Assembly: GCA_009809945.1 (NCBI GenBank) | Contig: WTPW01001012.1 | Location: 5,203-69,202 of the forward strand | Length of the DNA stretch: 64,000 nucleotides | DNA from: Gigaspora margarita | Lineage: Eukaryota; Glomeromycota; Glomeromycetes; Diversisporales; Gigasporaceae | Direction: 5' to 3' | Shown here: one piece after another, positions 24,051 through 35,741 of the stretch | How the letters are laid out: each line of letters opens with the position of its first letter | How positions within the stretch are numbered: the first letter of the stretch is position 1 | Position numbers and translations under genes: made by a program | The notes under the pieces: generated by a model | Database searches by the model: none | What the model was told of the DNA's origin: nothing | What the model saw: only the letters and a program-made list of their open reading frames with translations

Positions 24051-24521
24051 AACTTTAACTTAATTTTTGTTTAACTAGTAATTCAAATTTGCTTAAATTT
24101 TAACTACATGTTTATCATATGTACATTAATGCACTTGCATAGTACAAACTTATAAAATTGCAAATTAGATTTGAAAATGTTTAAAATAGTTTTTTTTTTT
24201 AAAAAATAATTTTTTTTAAAAAATATTCAAAAAGTTTTGCATTAAAAATTATTAAAATAAATTGATATTAAAATAATAAAAATAATATAAAAAGTTAGAT
24301 TGAAACCTATTTTATTTAATATAAAAAAATTTTAGATAATTAATCAAATTTTTAAAAATTTTTATTTAGTACTAAAATTAACAAATTTTTTGATATGCAA
24401 ATCTTTTTATACTGGACCATATCTCTTTTTTTCTGTTAGAGGAGCGCCATTTATCAGCTAATTTTTTAGGGAGGTGGGGGGTAGAGCAATTATTAGGTCC
24501 TATATATAATATAATATATAT

Positions 24522-25097
24522 AATAGGGGTCTTAGCTGGGTCGGGTTTAATCCAGATCAGATTATATACAATGATCGCAAGTAGTCACTACATAGTAAAG
24601 TCCAAAATTTACTATATAAATTGATAAAATCTGCTTAAGTAAACTTGCTTGAAAGATCAAAATACATGTACTCTAAAATTTTTATTCAAATCGGAGAAAT
24701 TTTTATTATTTAACTTTTAATTTTTATGTTCGTCAAACATTTTTTTTAAAAAGATTCTAATTTTTTGCATTGAATGTAAAAATTAAAAGTCAAATAATAA
24801 AAATTTCTCCAATTTGGATAAAAATTTTAAGAATATGCAATTCGATCCTCCAAACAAGTTTACTTAAGCGGTCTTTATCAATTTATATAGTAAAATTTAG
24901 ACTTTACTATGTAGTGACTATTATTGATCCAGGTTCAACCCAGGTTGGGTTAGGTTGGGTCAAACCCAGGTCGGGTTTGATATGAGGCGGGTCAGACCCG
25001 GGTCGGGTTTACATAAGGTGGGTCAGAACTGGGTCAGGTTTTGACCCAAGTAGGTCTGACCTGGGTCAGGACCCAATCTGACCCACTAAAATCCCTA
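24522..25097. mobile_element. hAT-like element, GGGTC vocabulary, 8-bp duplication ATATATAA
   Basis: The ends TAGGGGTCTTAGCTGGGTC and, inverted, TAGGGATTTTAGTGGGTC are flanked by ATATATAA on both sides (24514-24521, 25098-25105). The interior next to the right end repeats GGGTC, CAGGTC and GACCC words. A hairpin (24570-24925) of the CTACATAGTAAAGT family sits within it. Confidence 0.75.
24570..24925. repeat. CTACATAGTAAAGT hairpin, copy a
   Basis: The left arm (AGTCACTACATAGTAAAGTC, AAGTAAACTTGCTTG, TTTAACTTTTAATTTTTATG) pairs with the right arm in reverse (CTTTACTATGTAGTGACT at its end). Relatives: 25480-25835, 31735-31930, 33110-33275, 51360-51715 and 63330-63670. Confidence 0.75.
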
Positions 25098-25150
25098 ATA
25101 TATAATATATATATATATATAATATACTGTATATTATTATATATCAGATA

Positions 25151-25436
25151 TAGGGTTTCTCAAATTCAAATCAAATCAAATATTGGTTCAAATTGAATTT
25201 GATCAAATCAAATTGACCCTGATTTGAATTTGATTTGATTCAAATATTTGAATTTGAATTTGATTTGAATTTGAATTTTTAATAGTAATTTTCAAATCAA
25301 ATCAAATATTTGTCAAATTAAATCAAATTTGACCATATTTGAATTTGATCAAATTAAATATAGTCAAATTTGAATTTGAATTTGTTCAAATATTTGATTC
25401 AAATATTTGAATATCAAATCAAATTGCGGAACCCTA
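25151..25436. mobile_element. hAT-like element, CAAATT vocabulary, no clear duplication
   Basis: The ends TAGGGTTTCTCAAATTC and, inverted, TAGGGTTCCGCAATTTG frame a body made almost wholly of CAAATT/AATTTG/ATTTGA words. The flanks ATCAGATA and ATTATATA do not form a clear duplication. The same family is at 31171-31644 with a perfect one. Confidence 0.65.
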
Positions 25437-25479
25437 ATTATATATATATAATTTTTAAGATTTTTGGCCAATCGCCAAT

Positions 25480-25835
25480 AGTTATTATATAGTAAAGTCT
25501 AAATTCTACTATGTAAATCGGTTATTAGTGTTTAAGTAAACTTGTTTGGGAAACTAAATTACACCTATTCTAAAAGTTTCATCAAAAAAAGAGTACTTTT
25601 TATTATTTGATTTTTAATTTTTATATTCAATGAATATATTTTGTTAATAAAATTTTAATCTTTTCATTGAATGTAAAAATTAAAATTCAATTAATAAAAA
25701 GTTCTTCAATTTTGTTATAAATTTCAAGATATATGTATTTTGATCTTCTGAATAAGGTTACTTAAGCGACTTTAATTGATTTACTTAGTAAAATTTGAAC
25801 TTTACTATGTAGCAACTTTCATTAATCGTGAGTAG
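25480..25835. repeat. CTACATAGTAAAGT hairpin, copy b
   Basis: ATAGTAAAGTCTAAATTCTA at the left pairs with TAGTAAAATTTGAACTTTAC at the right. The central TTTGATTTTTAATTTTTATA pairs with its inverse near 25670. Confidence 0.65.
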
Positions 25836-26341
25836 CTTATTTTCAGGTCAAAGACGTTTTTGTGTTTTTTGATTAAAAGAGAGGATAAAATTTTAACCAA
25901 TCAAATTCTTGAAAAATTATCAGGTGGGGGTGGGGGGTCAGCTACTTAGTGAAACCCTAATCAGCTAATAAATGGCCCTCTCCTTATTAATGCAAATGAA
26001 ATTAGTTATGTTTTTTAAATATTATTTAGGACCATCTTTGATTTAACTCCATTTTTCTTCAGGACTTGGTTTATAGTATCTTTTATAATTTTTTTAAGCT
26101 TATCAGATTGTTTGTGCATGTAATTAGATGATAATTGCTTTTGGTCTCTGTGCACCCTTTGGGGTACTATGGATTGATTCTTTTTTTTTTTGTCTTGATT
26201 ATATTTGATTCCATTTATGAGCAATTCTTCTAATAATATTTTAAGTTTAAAAGCTTTTATTCTTGAATATTGTAGGTTTGTATCTCTTGTAGTTGGTTTA
26301 TATTAATAATTTATATAGTTAAAAAATATCGTTCAATCAGT

Positions 26342-27604
26342 TAGAGATTGGACCCATTACCTGCATATCCGGATATTCACATGGTTATCTGCATATCTGA
26401 GTACTATAAATATTTCACAGATAACAACCTTTATCTGTCAGTATTTAGAAGGATAACCTAACAGGTATCTGCGGGTATCTGACAATTTTCATAAATCATC
26501 TCATGAACTCATAAAATTATTAGGTAATCGAAGTTTTAAAAGTTTAACTAAATCATTGCGAATAAAAAACCAATATGAATAAAAATAGTAACAAAAATTT
26601 AATACTCGCTGAATCTTTACCGTATTTTACTATCTTTACTTTAAAATCTTGATAACTTAAAACTAAAATTATAATCTTGTCACGAACAAAAATTTTGACA
26701 AACCAAAATGTTTTTAAGGAAGAATCTCAATATATTACAGATCAAAAAAAATAAAATAAAAAGTAAAATAAAAATGCAAAAAATAGATTCTTGACCTTTA
26801 ATACTAATAAAAAATAACAAATTCCATTTTTAGTTCTTGTTCTATCATCAAAATGATTTTTAATTTTATTTAAGAATTGTTCGTTATACAGTTAGGGTAG
26901 AGACATTTATTAGGTGATTTTTACTTCTTAAGACCCTTACCCTCCCCCCCCTACCTGACAAATATTAACCAATGAAAATTTAATTTCTAATAACACCTGA
27001 TTTTCTTCAGCCCCCTCCTCCCCCCTAGAAAATCACCTGATAAATGTCTCTACCCTTACAATAATACTATTATACTTCATTTTGGCCCATCTCATAAGAT
27101 TTATAAGCTCTATAACTCAACTTCATATTATTAGGCTACATAATAATCAGATTTTTATTAGTAACGATTATGAAGAAAAAGTTTTCGCAAGTAAAAGTCA
27201 GTCTAAATTGCTAAGTTTAATACTTATAAAGTAAACTTAAATGGTTAAACATAGTTCTCATCTAACTTCTAATTACATTATGGATTACCAAATTATTTCA
27301 AAAGTTTATAAACTGAGACATGTTATTTAAAATTTTGTGGTCCCAATTCGTATTTGTGGTTAACAATCCATTTTAGCATTTCAGTCAATCATCAAAGCAA
27401 GTTAAAAGCCTGCTATGCTGATATCTGTAAAGTATCTGGTTTATCTGGATATCCGTATGATTATCTAGATATCCAGAAGGTTATCCGGTTATCCGTGCAG
27501 TTTATCTGGATATCCGTAAGTTAAAAATTGATGATTATCCGGATATTGCTTTTATAAAATAGATACTATAAAACGGGTATCCAGATATCCGGGTCTAAAC
27601 ACTA
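26342..27604. mobile_element. hAT-like element, TATCCGG vocabulary
   Basis: The left end TAGAGATTGGACCCATTACC and the inverted right end TAGTGTTTAGACCCGGATAT are similar. The flanks CAATCAGT and CAATCATT agree in 7 of 8 positions. Both ends are filled with TATCCGGATATC, GTTATCTG and GGTATCTG words. It carries another MITE at 26893-27057. Confidence 0.65.
26893..27057. mobile_element. MITE with TAGGGTAGAGACATTTAT termini
   Basis: The ends TAGGGTAGAGACATTTATTA and, inverted, AAGGGTAGAGACATTTATCA are TIRs of about 28 bp, with C-rich tracts (CCCTCCCCCCC, CCTCCCCCC) between them. It lies inside the TATCCGG element, so it arrived later. Confidence 0.7.
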
Positions 27605-27997
27605 CAATCATTCATCGCTTTTTTTATTTTCCATATTTGCATTCTTATTTGCAATTGCCATTTTGCTATTTGTTGCATATTAAATATATATCTAATAAAT
27701 TGTTTAGTTTTGTGTTTTACCAGTGCGTCATTCTATTGTAGCAAATATATATCACTCTTGTGTGATGAATATCTCCATATATTATTTTTCTCACTTGTTT
27801 GTATCAATATTTATTTTTTTTGCAAATTCAAATTCATACTTCATCTTTTTACACATACTTAGGGGGCTTCCAGAAATTACATAATTTTTTAGTGGGTGGG
27901 TGGGGTCCTGAAAAAATTAGGTTATAATTATAATTCTGGTCAAAATTTTATAATTCTGACCATAAGTATAAAATTATAAAATTATTAATAACTAATG

Positions 27998-28625
27998 CTT
28001 TACTGGACAAATTTAGATGATTTAACTACCAAAATGTTCATCTCACTAAGACAATTCTAACAAGCCCAAAATCGTTAAATCTAATCACAGGGTCCCAAGA
28101 TCGTTCAACTTTTGTGTAATTTTAATAGTGATTTTTTAGAATTACTAAGTAAATATCTTTAATATTGAATAACTTTTGATCTACTGGCCCGTTTTGGACA
28201 ATTTAACTACCAAAATGTTCATCTCAGTGAGACAATTCTAACAAGCCCAAAATCGCTAAATTCTAATTACAGGATTCCAAGATCGATAAAGATTTGTATT
28301 GTTAAACAAACAATAAAATCTTTATCGAACTTGGAATCCTGTAATTAGAATTTAGTGATTTTGGGCTTGTTAGAATCATCTCACTGTGACGAACATTTTG
28401 GTAGTTAAATCATCCAAAACGGGCTAGTGGATCAAAAGTTATTCAATATTAAAGATATTTACTTAGTAATTCTAAAAAATCACTATTAAAATTACACAAA
28501 AGTTGAACAATATTGGGATCCTGTAATTAGATTTTAACGATTTTGGGCTTGTTAGAATCGTCTCAGTGAGACAAACATTTTGGTAGTTAAATCATCTAAA
28601 TTGGTCCAGTAGGGCAATAGTTATT
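27998..28625. repeat. 600-bp palindrome of four repeat copies
   Basis: Order A, B, inverted B, inverted A. Each copy of about 115 bp contains CCAAAATGTTCATCTCA, CAATTCTAACAAGCCCAAAA and TAATTACAGGATTCCAAG. The central loop is ATTGTTAAACAAACAATAAA. The A-B spacer is also inverted on the other side, so the whole folds as one arm of about 300 bp. Confidence 0.8.
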
Positions 28626-28664
28626 ATCAATTTCATAAATTGAATATATGAATAAATTTTAAAA

Positions 28665-29792
28665 GGGTAAATCTAGGTCTCGCACCCCGTTGGTACTCTA
28701 ATATCTCGCGGGTCACGTGCAGCGATTTTATTGGACGATATACATTAAATAATTTAAAAAATAAAATCCAAGTTTTTTATTTTAAAAATAAAAAAAAATA
28801 AAAAATAAAATAAAATAAAATAAAATAAAAAAAAACTAACAAATTGCAACCCCTACTTATCGGGTTAATTTTACCAGATGTACACCCGAACCCTAACCCT
28901 AATTTAACTAGGAAATTCCGAATTCATTTGAATTCCGTTACCCTAACCCTAATTTAACTAGGAAATTCCTAAATTCCGTCCCCCTTACAACATATACATC
29001 GAATCGGCAACAAGTATCGGCATCATTGATTCAAATTCGTGGTGCGTAGCATCGGCTGGTGGTTTCTATACTGCATAGGCCAGCCTTGATGAAAGTAAAA
29101 ATAATTTTATACAAATTTCCATGGGAGGGAGGGTTCGAGTACGAATCTTGTTTCTTTTGGCCTGTTGACTTATGTCAACTAAAAAAAAAATATATATATA
29201 TAATCGATAAAATCTTACAGACAACATCAACCACATAGTCAACAAGACCTGACCACCAGCGCCAACAANGACCTAATCGATCTAATCGCCTGTACCAATN
29301 ANGANGCTCCAACGGCAACCGCATCAACCACAACTTAATCGCCCACCTAATCAGTGCCAACGACAACCTACTCGACGGCTCAAAATGACGACTAATCAAC
29401 AATATCAGTTTAATCAACGGCAGAACAAAAACAAAATACAGTAGCACTAGCTATAACCTAATCGCTTACCAACAACGACCTAATCTCTAGTACTAACGCA
29501 ACTTCTATTCAATGGTACCAACGATGACTAAACAACAAACGAACAGGACTTAATAAAAGAACGAAATACAGCAGCACAACTACGACTTAATTATTTACCA
29601 ACAAAAACTTGAACACCAGCATCAATCCATAACGGCGTAGCAGTAATTATCGGCACCTACGAACGATGCGACTACTATAGTTAAAAATAAAAGAAAAAAT
29701 TTTTATTAAAAATAAATATGATCTATGTGTGCGCATTCTAATTGGTCGGCGATATATAATCGCACTACAGGGATGCGAGATTAACATTTATC
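28665..29792. mobile_element. TIR element with CAACGACCTAATCG word array
   Basis: TAAATCTAGGTCTCGCACCC and, inverted, TAAATGTTAATCTCGCATCC are weak TIRs. The interior has CCCTAACCCTAATTTAACTA twice (28889-28971) and, at 29180-29660, a degenerate array of AACGACCTAATCG words containing several N positions. Confidence 0.45.
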
Positions 29793-29919
29793 TATTTTAA
29801 AAATATAAAATTTGATTGGTTAATAGAGTATCAGGTGTGGGTGGGTGGGGTAAAATTTTGAAATTTATTAGTAACAAAAATATTACATAATTTCTGGAAG
29901 TCCCCATAGTTTTCCAAGT

Positions 29920-31165
29920 TAACCAACTTGACCAGTTTGTGTTGTTTGTATTTTTTTTGTTTCATGTATTTCTATGTTGTACACCTGTTTTGTTTTTTTG
30001 CATAATTTTTTTCTGTGTATTTTGACCTTTATTTTGCATCTTTTTTGTATCATTGCTACAATCTGTACTAATGCCATGATAAAATTCTTTTCATTTAATG
30101 GCCATTCTTTCACTTCTGCTTGCTATTGCATGTTTACTTTTTCAATATAACAAACAATACTTCTTCTTTGTATATTGTTTTCTGTATATTTATATGTCTT
30201 TATCTTCACTTCTACTTCTTTTATTTTACATAGCCTATCTGATATCTTGTTTAAAGCCCTATTTGATCTTTCCTATTTCAAAATTGTTATTTTTTTCCTG
30301 AATGTCTTGACTCTTGCTTCTGTTTACTCTTCTCTAATTTTTCTCTTTGTATTTGTTTTAGATCTAGCAGATATACTTTAATCTTTTTTTGCTATTGATC
30401 ATGATTTTTTTTTAACCTTTGTACCTTGACTTTTTTTGTACATTTTTTTTGTTTAATTTAGAATCATTTTGGTAGCAATCCTTGCATAGTTTTATCGACT
30501 CATTAAAACTATTCTTTATCCAGTGATTTATTATAGCTTCTTGTTCTTTTGTTGATATTATTTTCTATAGGCAATTTCTAGCTTGGCATTTTCTATCACC
30601 CAATCAAACTTTTGGGTATTTCTCTACTTGTCCAAGGATTTGGGTTTATTAGTATACTGATATTACTCTGTTCTATCTCTCTTCTCATCCTTTCGTACAC
30701 TTTAGTGCTTTTCCCTTATTGTTTTTAATATTGTCTGTATTAAATATAACTACTTTAATGTAGTACTATTGTTCCTTCTTGTGCATTGTTCAATATATTT
30801 TAAATCCATCTTATTATATTTCACTTTTATCTTTTTTTTGTTTTTCATATTCTTTAATACAATGTTTATTGACTTGCTTTCTTCTTCCAGTTGCTTTGGC
30901 CATCTGCTTTGTGTATTCTTTATGATTGTTATGTTTATATTCTCCAAATGCTTTAACACTTTTGCTGGTATTATCTTACTTTCTTTATGTATCAAAATAT
31001 AGTCTTGAAGCTCCAATATCGATTAATTTGTGTTTGCTAGATTTTGTATTTGCTATAACTTTATTTTTAGCATTGAGTTTTCGAAACTCTTATAATTTAG
31101 TTGTCTATACAATATTGACAACTGCTATAATACTTGCTTCTTCTCTACTATTTTTAGACCATATA
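29920..31165 (-). pseudogene. LINE relic, region 3' of the reverse transcriptase
   Basis: The minus strand has Lys-rich frames broken by stops, with readable pieces such as VKAFGEYKHNNHKEYTKQMA. It is collinear with the reverse transcriptase piece upstream and shares its codon style. Function cannot be assigned from motifs. Confidence 0.45.
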
Positions 31166-31170
31166 TTTGG

Positions 31171-31644
31171 TAGGGTTCCGCAATTTGATTTGATCTTCAA
31201 ATACTGTCGGCCCTCCCCAAACCGATCCTGTCAAAACTGATAACCTGTCAAATCTGATAAAAGCTTAATCTACCAAGTTGGTACCTGATATATAAATCTA
31301 ATAGTTTATAATGTTTTCAAATCCGATAACCTCCCGAAACTGATACAAAACCTGTCCACCATGCATACCGGTTTGGGGAGGGCCGACAGTATTTGAATCA
31401 AATATTTGATCAAATTCAAATTCAAATTTGACTATATTTGATTTGTTCAAATTCAAATCTGACCAAATTTGATTTGATTTGACAAATATTTGATTTAATT
31501 TGAAAATTACTATTAAAAATTCAAATTCAAATCAAATTCAAATCCAAATGTTTGAATCAAATCAAATTCAAATCAGGATCAATTTGATTTGATCAAATTC
31601 AAATTGACCCAATATATAATTTGATTTGAATTTGAGGAACCCTA
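31171..31644. mobile_element. hAT-like element, CAAATT vocabulary, 8-bp duplication ATATTTGG
   Basis: The ends TAGGGTTCCGCAATTTGATT and, inverted, TAGGGTTCCTCAAATTCAAA are flanked by ATATTTGG exactly on both sides (31163-31170, 31645-31652). The body is CAAATT/ATTTGA words, broken by a nested TA element at 31204-31389. Confidence 0.85.
31204..31389. mobile_element. Nested TA-flanked MITE with perfect 21-bp TIRs
   Basis: CTGTCGGCCCTCCCCAAACC at the left is exactly inverted at the right, and TA flanks both sides (31202-31203, 31390-31391). The interior repeats CTGATAACC and TGATAC words. It interrupts the CAAATT element and so is younger. Confidence 0.85.
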
Positions 31645-31664
31645 ATATTTGGTAATAATACATA

Positions 31665-31953
31665 CTGTAAATGCTCGAAAATAAGCACCCCCTGAAAATA
31701 AGCACACCTCTGCAAAATTTCAAAAATTCGTTGACAGTCACTACATATAAAAGTCTAAATTTTACTAAGTAAACCTCAAAAGTGCAATTAAGTAAAGTTG
31801 TTCAGAGCATCAAATTACATCTACAGTAAAAATTTGGTATTATTTGGACAACTTTCTATTAGTACGTGTTTTAATTTTTCAAAAAATTCAATTATTCGAA
31901 AATAAGTACCCCCTACATATTGGGAGGGGGTGCTTATTTTCGAGCATATATGG
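31665..31953. mobile_element. TA-flanked GAAAATAAGC MITE, copy c
   Basis: The ends CTGTAAATGCTCGAAAATAA and, inverted, CCATATATGCTCGAAAATAA share GCTCGAAAATAAGCACCCCC exactly and are flanked by TA. Inside is a half hairpin of the CTACATA(G)TAAAGT family. Confidence 0.8.
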
Positions 31954-32194
31954 TAGTTGAATTCGGTATTATTACTGCTATTCCAGCTTTGTACTTAACT
32001 ACTACTATGTATTGTCTTGTTATAGCATTATTTACTACTTTTGAAAGCACTATATTTTGTATTCTATAGAACAGCCTCACCAAAATTACTGTATTAATGA
32101 CATACACTATTTGTTTTTCGGTTATTTTTGATTTTTTAAGTCTTCTTATTGCGTTTTTCATCTTCTCTTAAATTATTTGAACCACAGGTTTAAT

Positions 32195-32372
32195 AGAACC
32201 CCGAAATATACATAGATAGGTTAGGTATAAGTTTGCTTATTTTGAGGTTTTTATGTAGATCTTTCTATTTATAGTAATTTTTTTGCTTAGTTTTGAAGTT
32301 TTTTCTGCAAATTTTTTCTTTTTTAGTAACCCTATAATTAACCTGACCTATCTATGTATATTTTGGGGTCCT
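32195..32372. mobile_element. TIR element with 8-bp duplication GGTTTAAT
   Basis: The ends AGAACCCCGAAATATACATA and, inverted, AGGACCCCAAAATATACATA continue as TIRs for about 27 bp. GGTTTAAT flanks both sides exactly (32187-32194, 32373-32380). It is inserted in the LINE. Confidence 0.8.
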
Positions 32373-32483
32373 GGTTTAATACTTGGATCCTACTATGAAC
32401 CAGCATCCTAATATTTTATATTCTTCTTTTAGACCAATTACTTCTATTTTTACTTTTTTGTATGTTATGTTGGGAGTCTTATC

Positions 32484-32705
32484 TAGTGTTTAGACCCATC
32501 ACCCATGGGTGACCCGTCGGGCTGATCTGGGTAGACTAACAGGCATTCCCAGCTAATTGCTAATATTTATTTATATCGGGTAAAATAGAATTGTCACATC
32601 CTATTTTACCCAATATAAACAAACATCAGTGATTAGCTAAGAATATCTGTTAGTCTACCCAGATCAGCCTGATGGGTCACCTGTGGGTGACAGGTCTAAA
32701 CACTA
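32484..32705. mobile_element. hAT-like palindromic element, 8-bp duplication GTCTTATC
   Basis: Nearly the whole 222 bp is an inverted repeat: TAGTGTTTAGACCCATCACC at the left and its near-inverse at the right. GTCTTATC flanks both sides exactly (32476-32483, 32706-32713). The termini resemble those of 26342-27604. Confidence 0.9.
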
Positions 32706-34800
32706 GTCTTATCTTTTGTATTTTTCGTCATTAATATAGACTTTTTAGAATTTACATTAATATTTATCATTATAAAGAATTCTGTTGCTATTTTAATTAT
32801 TGGTTGCATTTCTTTTTTTGACTGTGCTAGTCATATGGTATTGTCTATGTAGACTATTGCAGATCTATTACAGATATGTACTTATTTTTTTAATTTTGTT
32901 TTCATAGTACTCTACCTCTATTGTATATTCTTTTATTTTCTTATATATCATATCTAATAACAGGTTGTAATATATTTACCATAGCAGTGGTATTATTGTC
33001 TCCTTTTGATCTATACCATCTTCTATATCATATATATTACTGTATTTTACCGAAATAAGCTACCCTTTTTGGCCAAAAAGTTATACAAAAAATGTGGGGT
33101 AGCTTATTTTCAGATTGTTAAATTTTTTGTTAAATTGAAAAATGTACTAATAAAAAGTTGTCCAAATACTATGAAATTTTTACTATGGATGTATTTCGTT
33201 GTTCTGAACAACTTTACTTGATCATACTTTTGAGGTTTACTTAGTAAAATAAAAACTTTTATATGTAGCGACTGTTAACGATTTCTTTAAAAATTTTTAA
33301 AAATTCATTTGAAAATCTGGGGGGTAGCTTCTTTTGGAGGTAGCTTATTTTCGGCACTATACGGTAGTCATCTCCAAATTTGTAATGACTGTATTTTTCA
33401 TTTTGAAAAGATGTTTTCTATCAAATTTACAATACTAGCAGGTACTTTAATTCTCTCAAGCACTTTTCTTAACAAGGGTATGTATATTAAATCATATGCT
33501 TTGGATATATTTTGACTGAGCAACTATATTTCTTTTTTATTCACTATTGCATTTTCCATGATATGAGTTATTATAGATATTGGCATTTCTGTAAACATGT
33601 CAGGTAGTGCTACATGTTGTTGTTTTTATTCACTACTTAGTTTTCTATTTAGTCTTCTCATTAATATCTTTGTTAGTTTCTTCTGGATATATTCTATTAA
33701 GATTATTGGGCATGTTTTGTTTAGTGATCCTAAAAATTCTTTTTTTTTTGTTATCAGATGCATGTTACTTCTTTTCCAGCTTTTTAGTATTTTTTGTAAC
33801 TCTAGACAAGTGTTTATAATCTTTAATATCTTAACTTTTACCTTCTTGCCAATTTTCTTAATCATTTTATTGGATACTGCTTGCAGTCTAGTTGTTTTTC
33901 TTGTTGGTACTTTTTTTATTATTTCTTTTAGTTTTTCCATCCTTATTTCTTCCTCTATTTTTTTGTACCAAGAACTGCTTATCCTTTTACCTAGTTTATA
34001 TACTTTCTTTTAATCTTTACATGTCTTTTTATTTTTTGAATTGTATTTGGTCCATACTCTGAAATGTTCTTTTATCTTCTGTTTAATCTCACTGGATTCA
34101 GTTATCATATAGTTTTCATGTACAATACTATTTATTATGACTGATGCTCTATGAATTTGTAGTATGCTACTTATATTTTCTTTGTATTAACTACAAAGTT
34201 CTTGTATCTTCTTTCAATATGTCTTTCTATCTTTTGCTTGTAAACAAGATTGTTTTTCAATTTTCTTGCTTTATGTATTGCCTTTTGGCTTTCTTTTAAA
34301 CCTTTTAATTTTTCTCTAATTTCTTTTTCTGTATTACTTTTTTTTATAGTTGTCCTAATTTCTATTTGGCTCAGTTTACCTATTTCGCTAATTTCTTCAT
34401 TTATTTTCTATATCGTTTCTCGTTGCTTATCTCCTGTTTGGATTTTTCTTATTACTGCAGTAATTCTCCTTAGTATACTATACAATTTTGTTGCTTTTTT
34501 AGAAAAAGCATAGAATGTTTTGGGTATGACTTTTGCTTTGAGTATGTTCTTATCTACTGCTATTTTAATGATTTGTTCTATTTTGTTCTATCTTTTGTTT
34601 AGTTTTTCTTTCATATCAATTTTGAATACTTCTTCTGCTTCTAATCGCCTTATAGCCTTTTATATCTCTGCTATGAAGCTCTTCCATTTCTCTTCAGTTA
34701 TCTCATTGTATAAATACAGTCTTCCTCTACTAAAACACCTTCTATATAATCACAATTTCTATACATTTACATTAATTTTTGAGACAATTTATTAAATAAC
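32706..34800 (-). pseudogene. LINE reverse transcriptase, inactive
   Basis: The minus strand reads SNKMIKKIGKKVKVKILKII and LKSWKRSNMHLITKK (33626-33940), then NISKAYDLIYIPLLRKVLER (about 33390-33515), then VYIDNTI*LAQSKKEM (about 32800-32850). These match the finger, the D-x-S-K-A-Y-D catalytic block and the Y-x-D-D block of LINE reverse transcriptases. Both key Asp positions appear as Asn (NISKAYD; YIDN), a Trp codon is a stop, and many frameshifts are present. Element 33040-33364 is inserted in the coding region. Confidence 0.8.
33040..33364. mobile_element. TA-flanked CCGAAAATAAGC MITE, copy d
   Basis: The ends CTGTATTTTACCGAAATAAG and, inverted, CCGTATAGTGCCGAAAATAA are flanked by TA (33038-33039, 33365-33366). 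Internal arms carry GGGGTAGCTTATTTTC and TGTAGCGACTGTTAACG of the CTACATAGTAAAGT family. Confidence 0.75.
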
Positions 34801-34899
34801 TTATAAAAAAACTTTTATATAATCATACTCTTTTATAATTACTAATTTTCTTGATACAAACTATGTGATTATAAAAAAGGAAAACTGTATATTGTTCTC

Positions 34900-35628
34900 T
34901 TTTTCTTTTTTGATCGATACTGCTTAACTTCTTATACTAGTTGCTATTCTACTATTATAATTCTGTTGTCACTATTTATAATTCTCTCTGCACTTTTGAT
35001 TACTGGTTTTGTTATACTTGGAATCATATCATTAGTTATGTAAATTTCATCTATCTGACTTTTCATCTCACTTCTTTTCCATATATCTTCCTTTAAATCG
35101 AAATACTATAACAGGTTTATCATCTCCAGTTATTCCATCTTTATAAATATTGGCATCTTTTTTTTTCTGTTTTTATCTAAGTTGAAATCCTCTATAATTA
35201 TTATCTTGTAATTTTTCACTATAGCTTGTTGTACCTATTCCATCACTCTCTTTTGTGTGTCTTTGTTTAATGTCTTGTTTGTATTTGGGAGGTAAATTGA
35301 TACTATTCTAACTTTTTGGTTGTCTGAAAAAAAAAGTCAATTGCTATAGCAGTTTCAGGTACTATTGTGATGTTGTATATATAAGGCTACAGGGTTTTTG
35401 CAACTGCTATTCCTGATTTTATACTTGATTCTGTTTATTTGCTATTATTTTATTGCTATTTGCCATATATACATCATAGTATGGGTTTGCCAAATATAGT
35501 TTATAATTACTTGATTCTGCTATTTTTGTTTCTGTTATACCTACTATATGAAAATTGTTCTTATAGCATGTTTCCATCCAATACCTACATTTTAGTACAT
35601 AATTAACTCTTGCATATTGTGCATTAAT
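34900..35628 (-). pseudogene. LINE AP-endonuclease-like region, broken
   Basis: The minus strand reads YWMETCYKNNFHIVGITETK near 35590-35530, matching the start of LINE apurinic endonuclease domains (I-x-G-x-T-E-T-K). It continues through several stops to a DFNLD-like piece near 35180. Collinear with the reverse transcriptase. Confidence 0.6.
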
Positions 35629-35741
35629 ACTGTATTTTCACGAAATAACTGGCATGAGCATTATTTAAAAAATCGTACTCCCCAAAAAAATTATGCAATA
35701 TCTCAAAATAATGCCCATGCACGTCCCTAAATAATGCACAC

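Larger units (their letters stand above)
24441..25983. mobile_element. Composite TIR element with GGAG(C/A)G termini
   Basis: GGAGCGCCATTTATCAGCTA at the left and, inverted, GGAGAGGGCCATTTATTAGC at the right, each followed by a G-rich tract (GGTGGGGGG), bracket three smaller elements. Probably one element that received later insertions. Confidence 0.5.
27863..29906. mobile_element. 2-kb TIR element, GGGGGCTTCCAGAAATTA termini
   Basis: GGGGGCTTCCAGAAATTACA and, inverted, GGGGACTTCCAGAAATTATG are TIRs, each followed by GTGGGTGGGTGGGGT tracts. Two further repeats are inside (27998-28625 and 28665-29792). No transposase ORF. Confidence 0.65.

Noticed and set aside
33597-34795. Hydrophobic open frames on the plus strand (also 30098-30381, 30769-31240, 34250-34795)
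   Set aside because: They are antisense shadows of the Lys-rich LINE frames on the minus strand.
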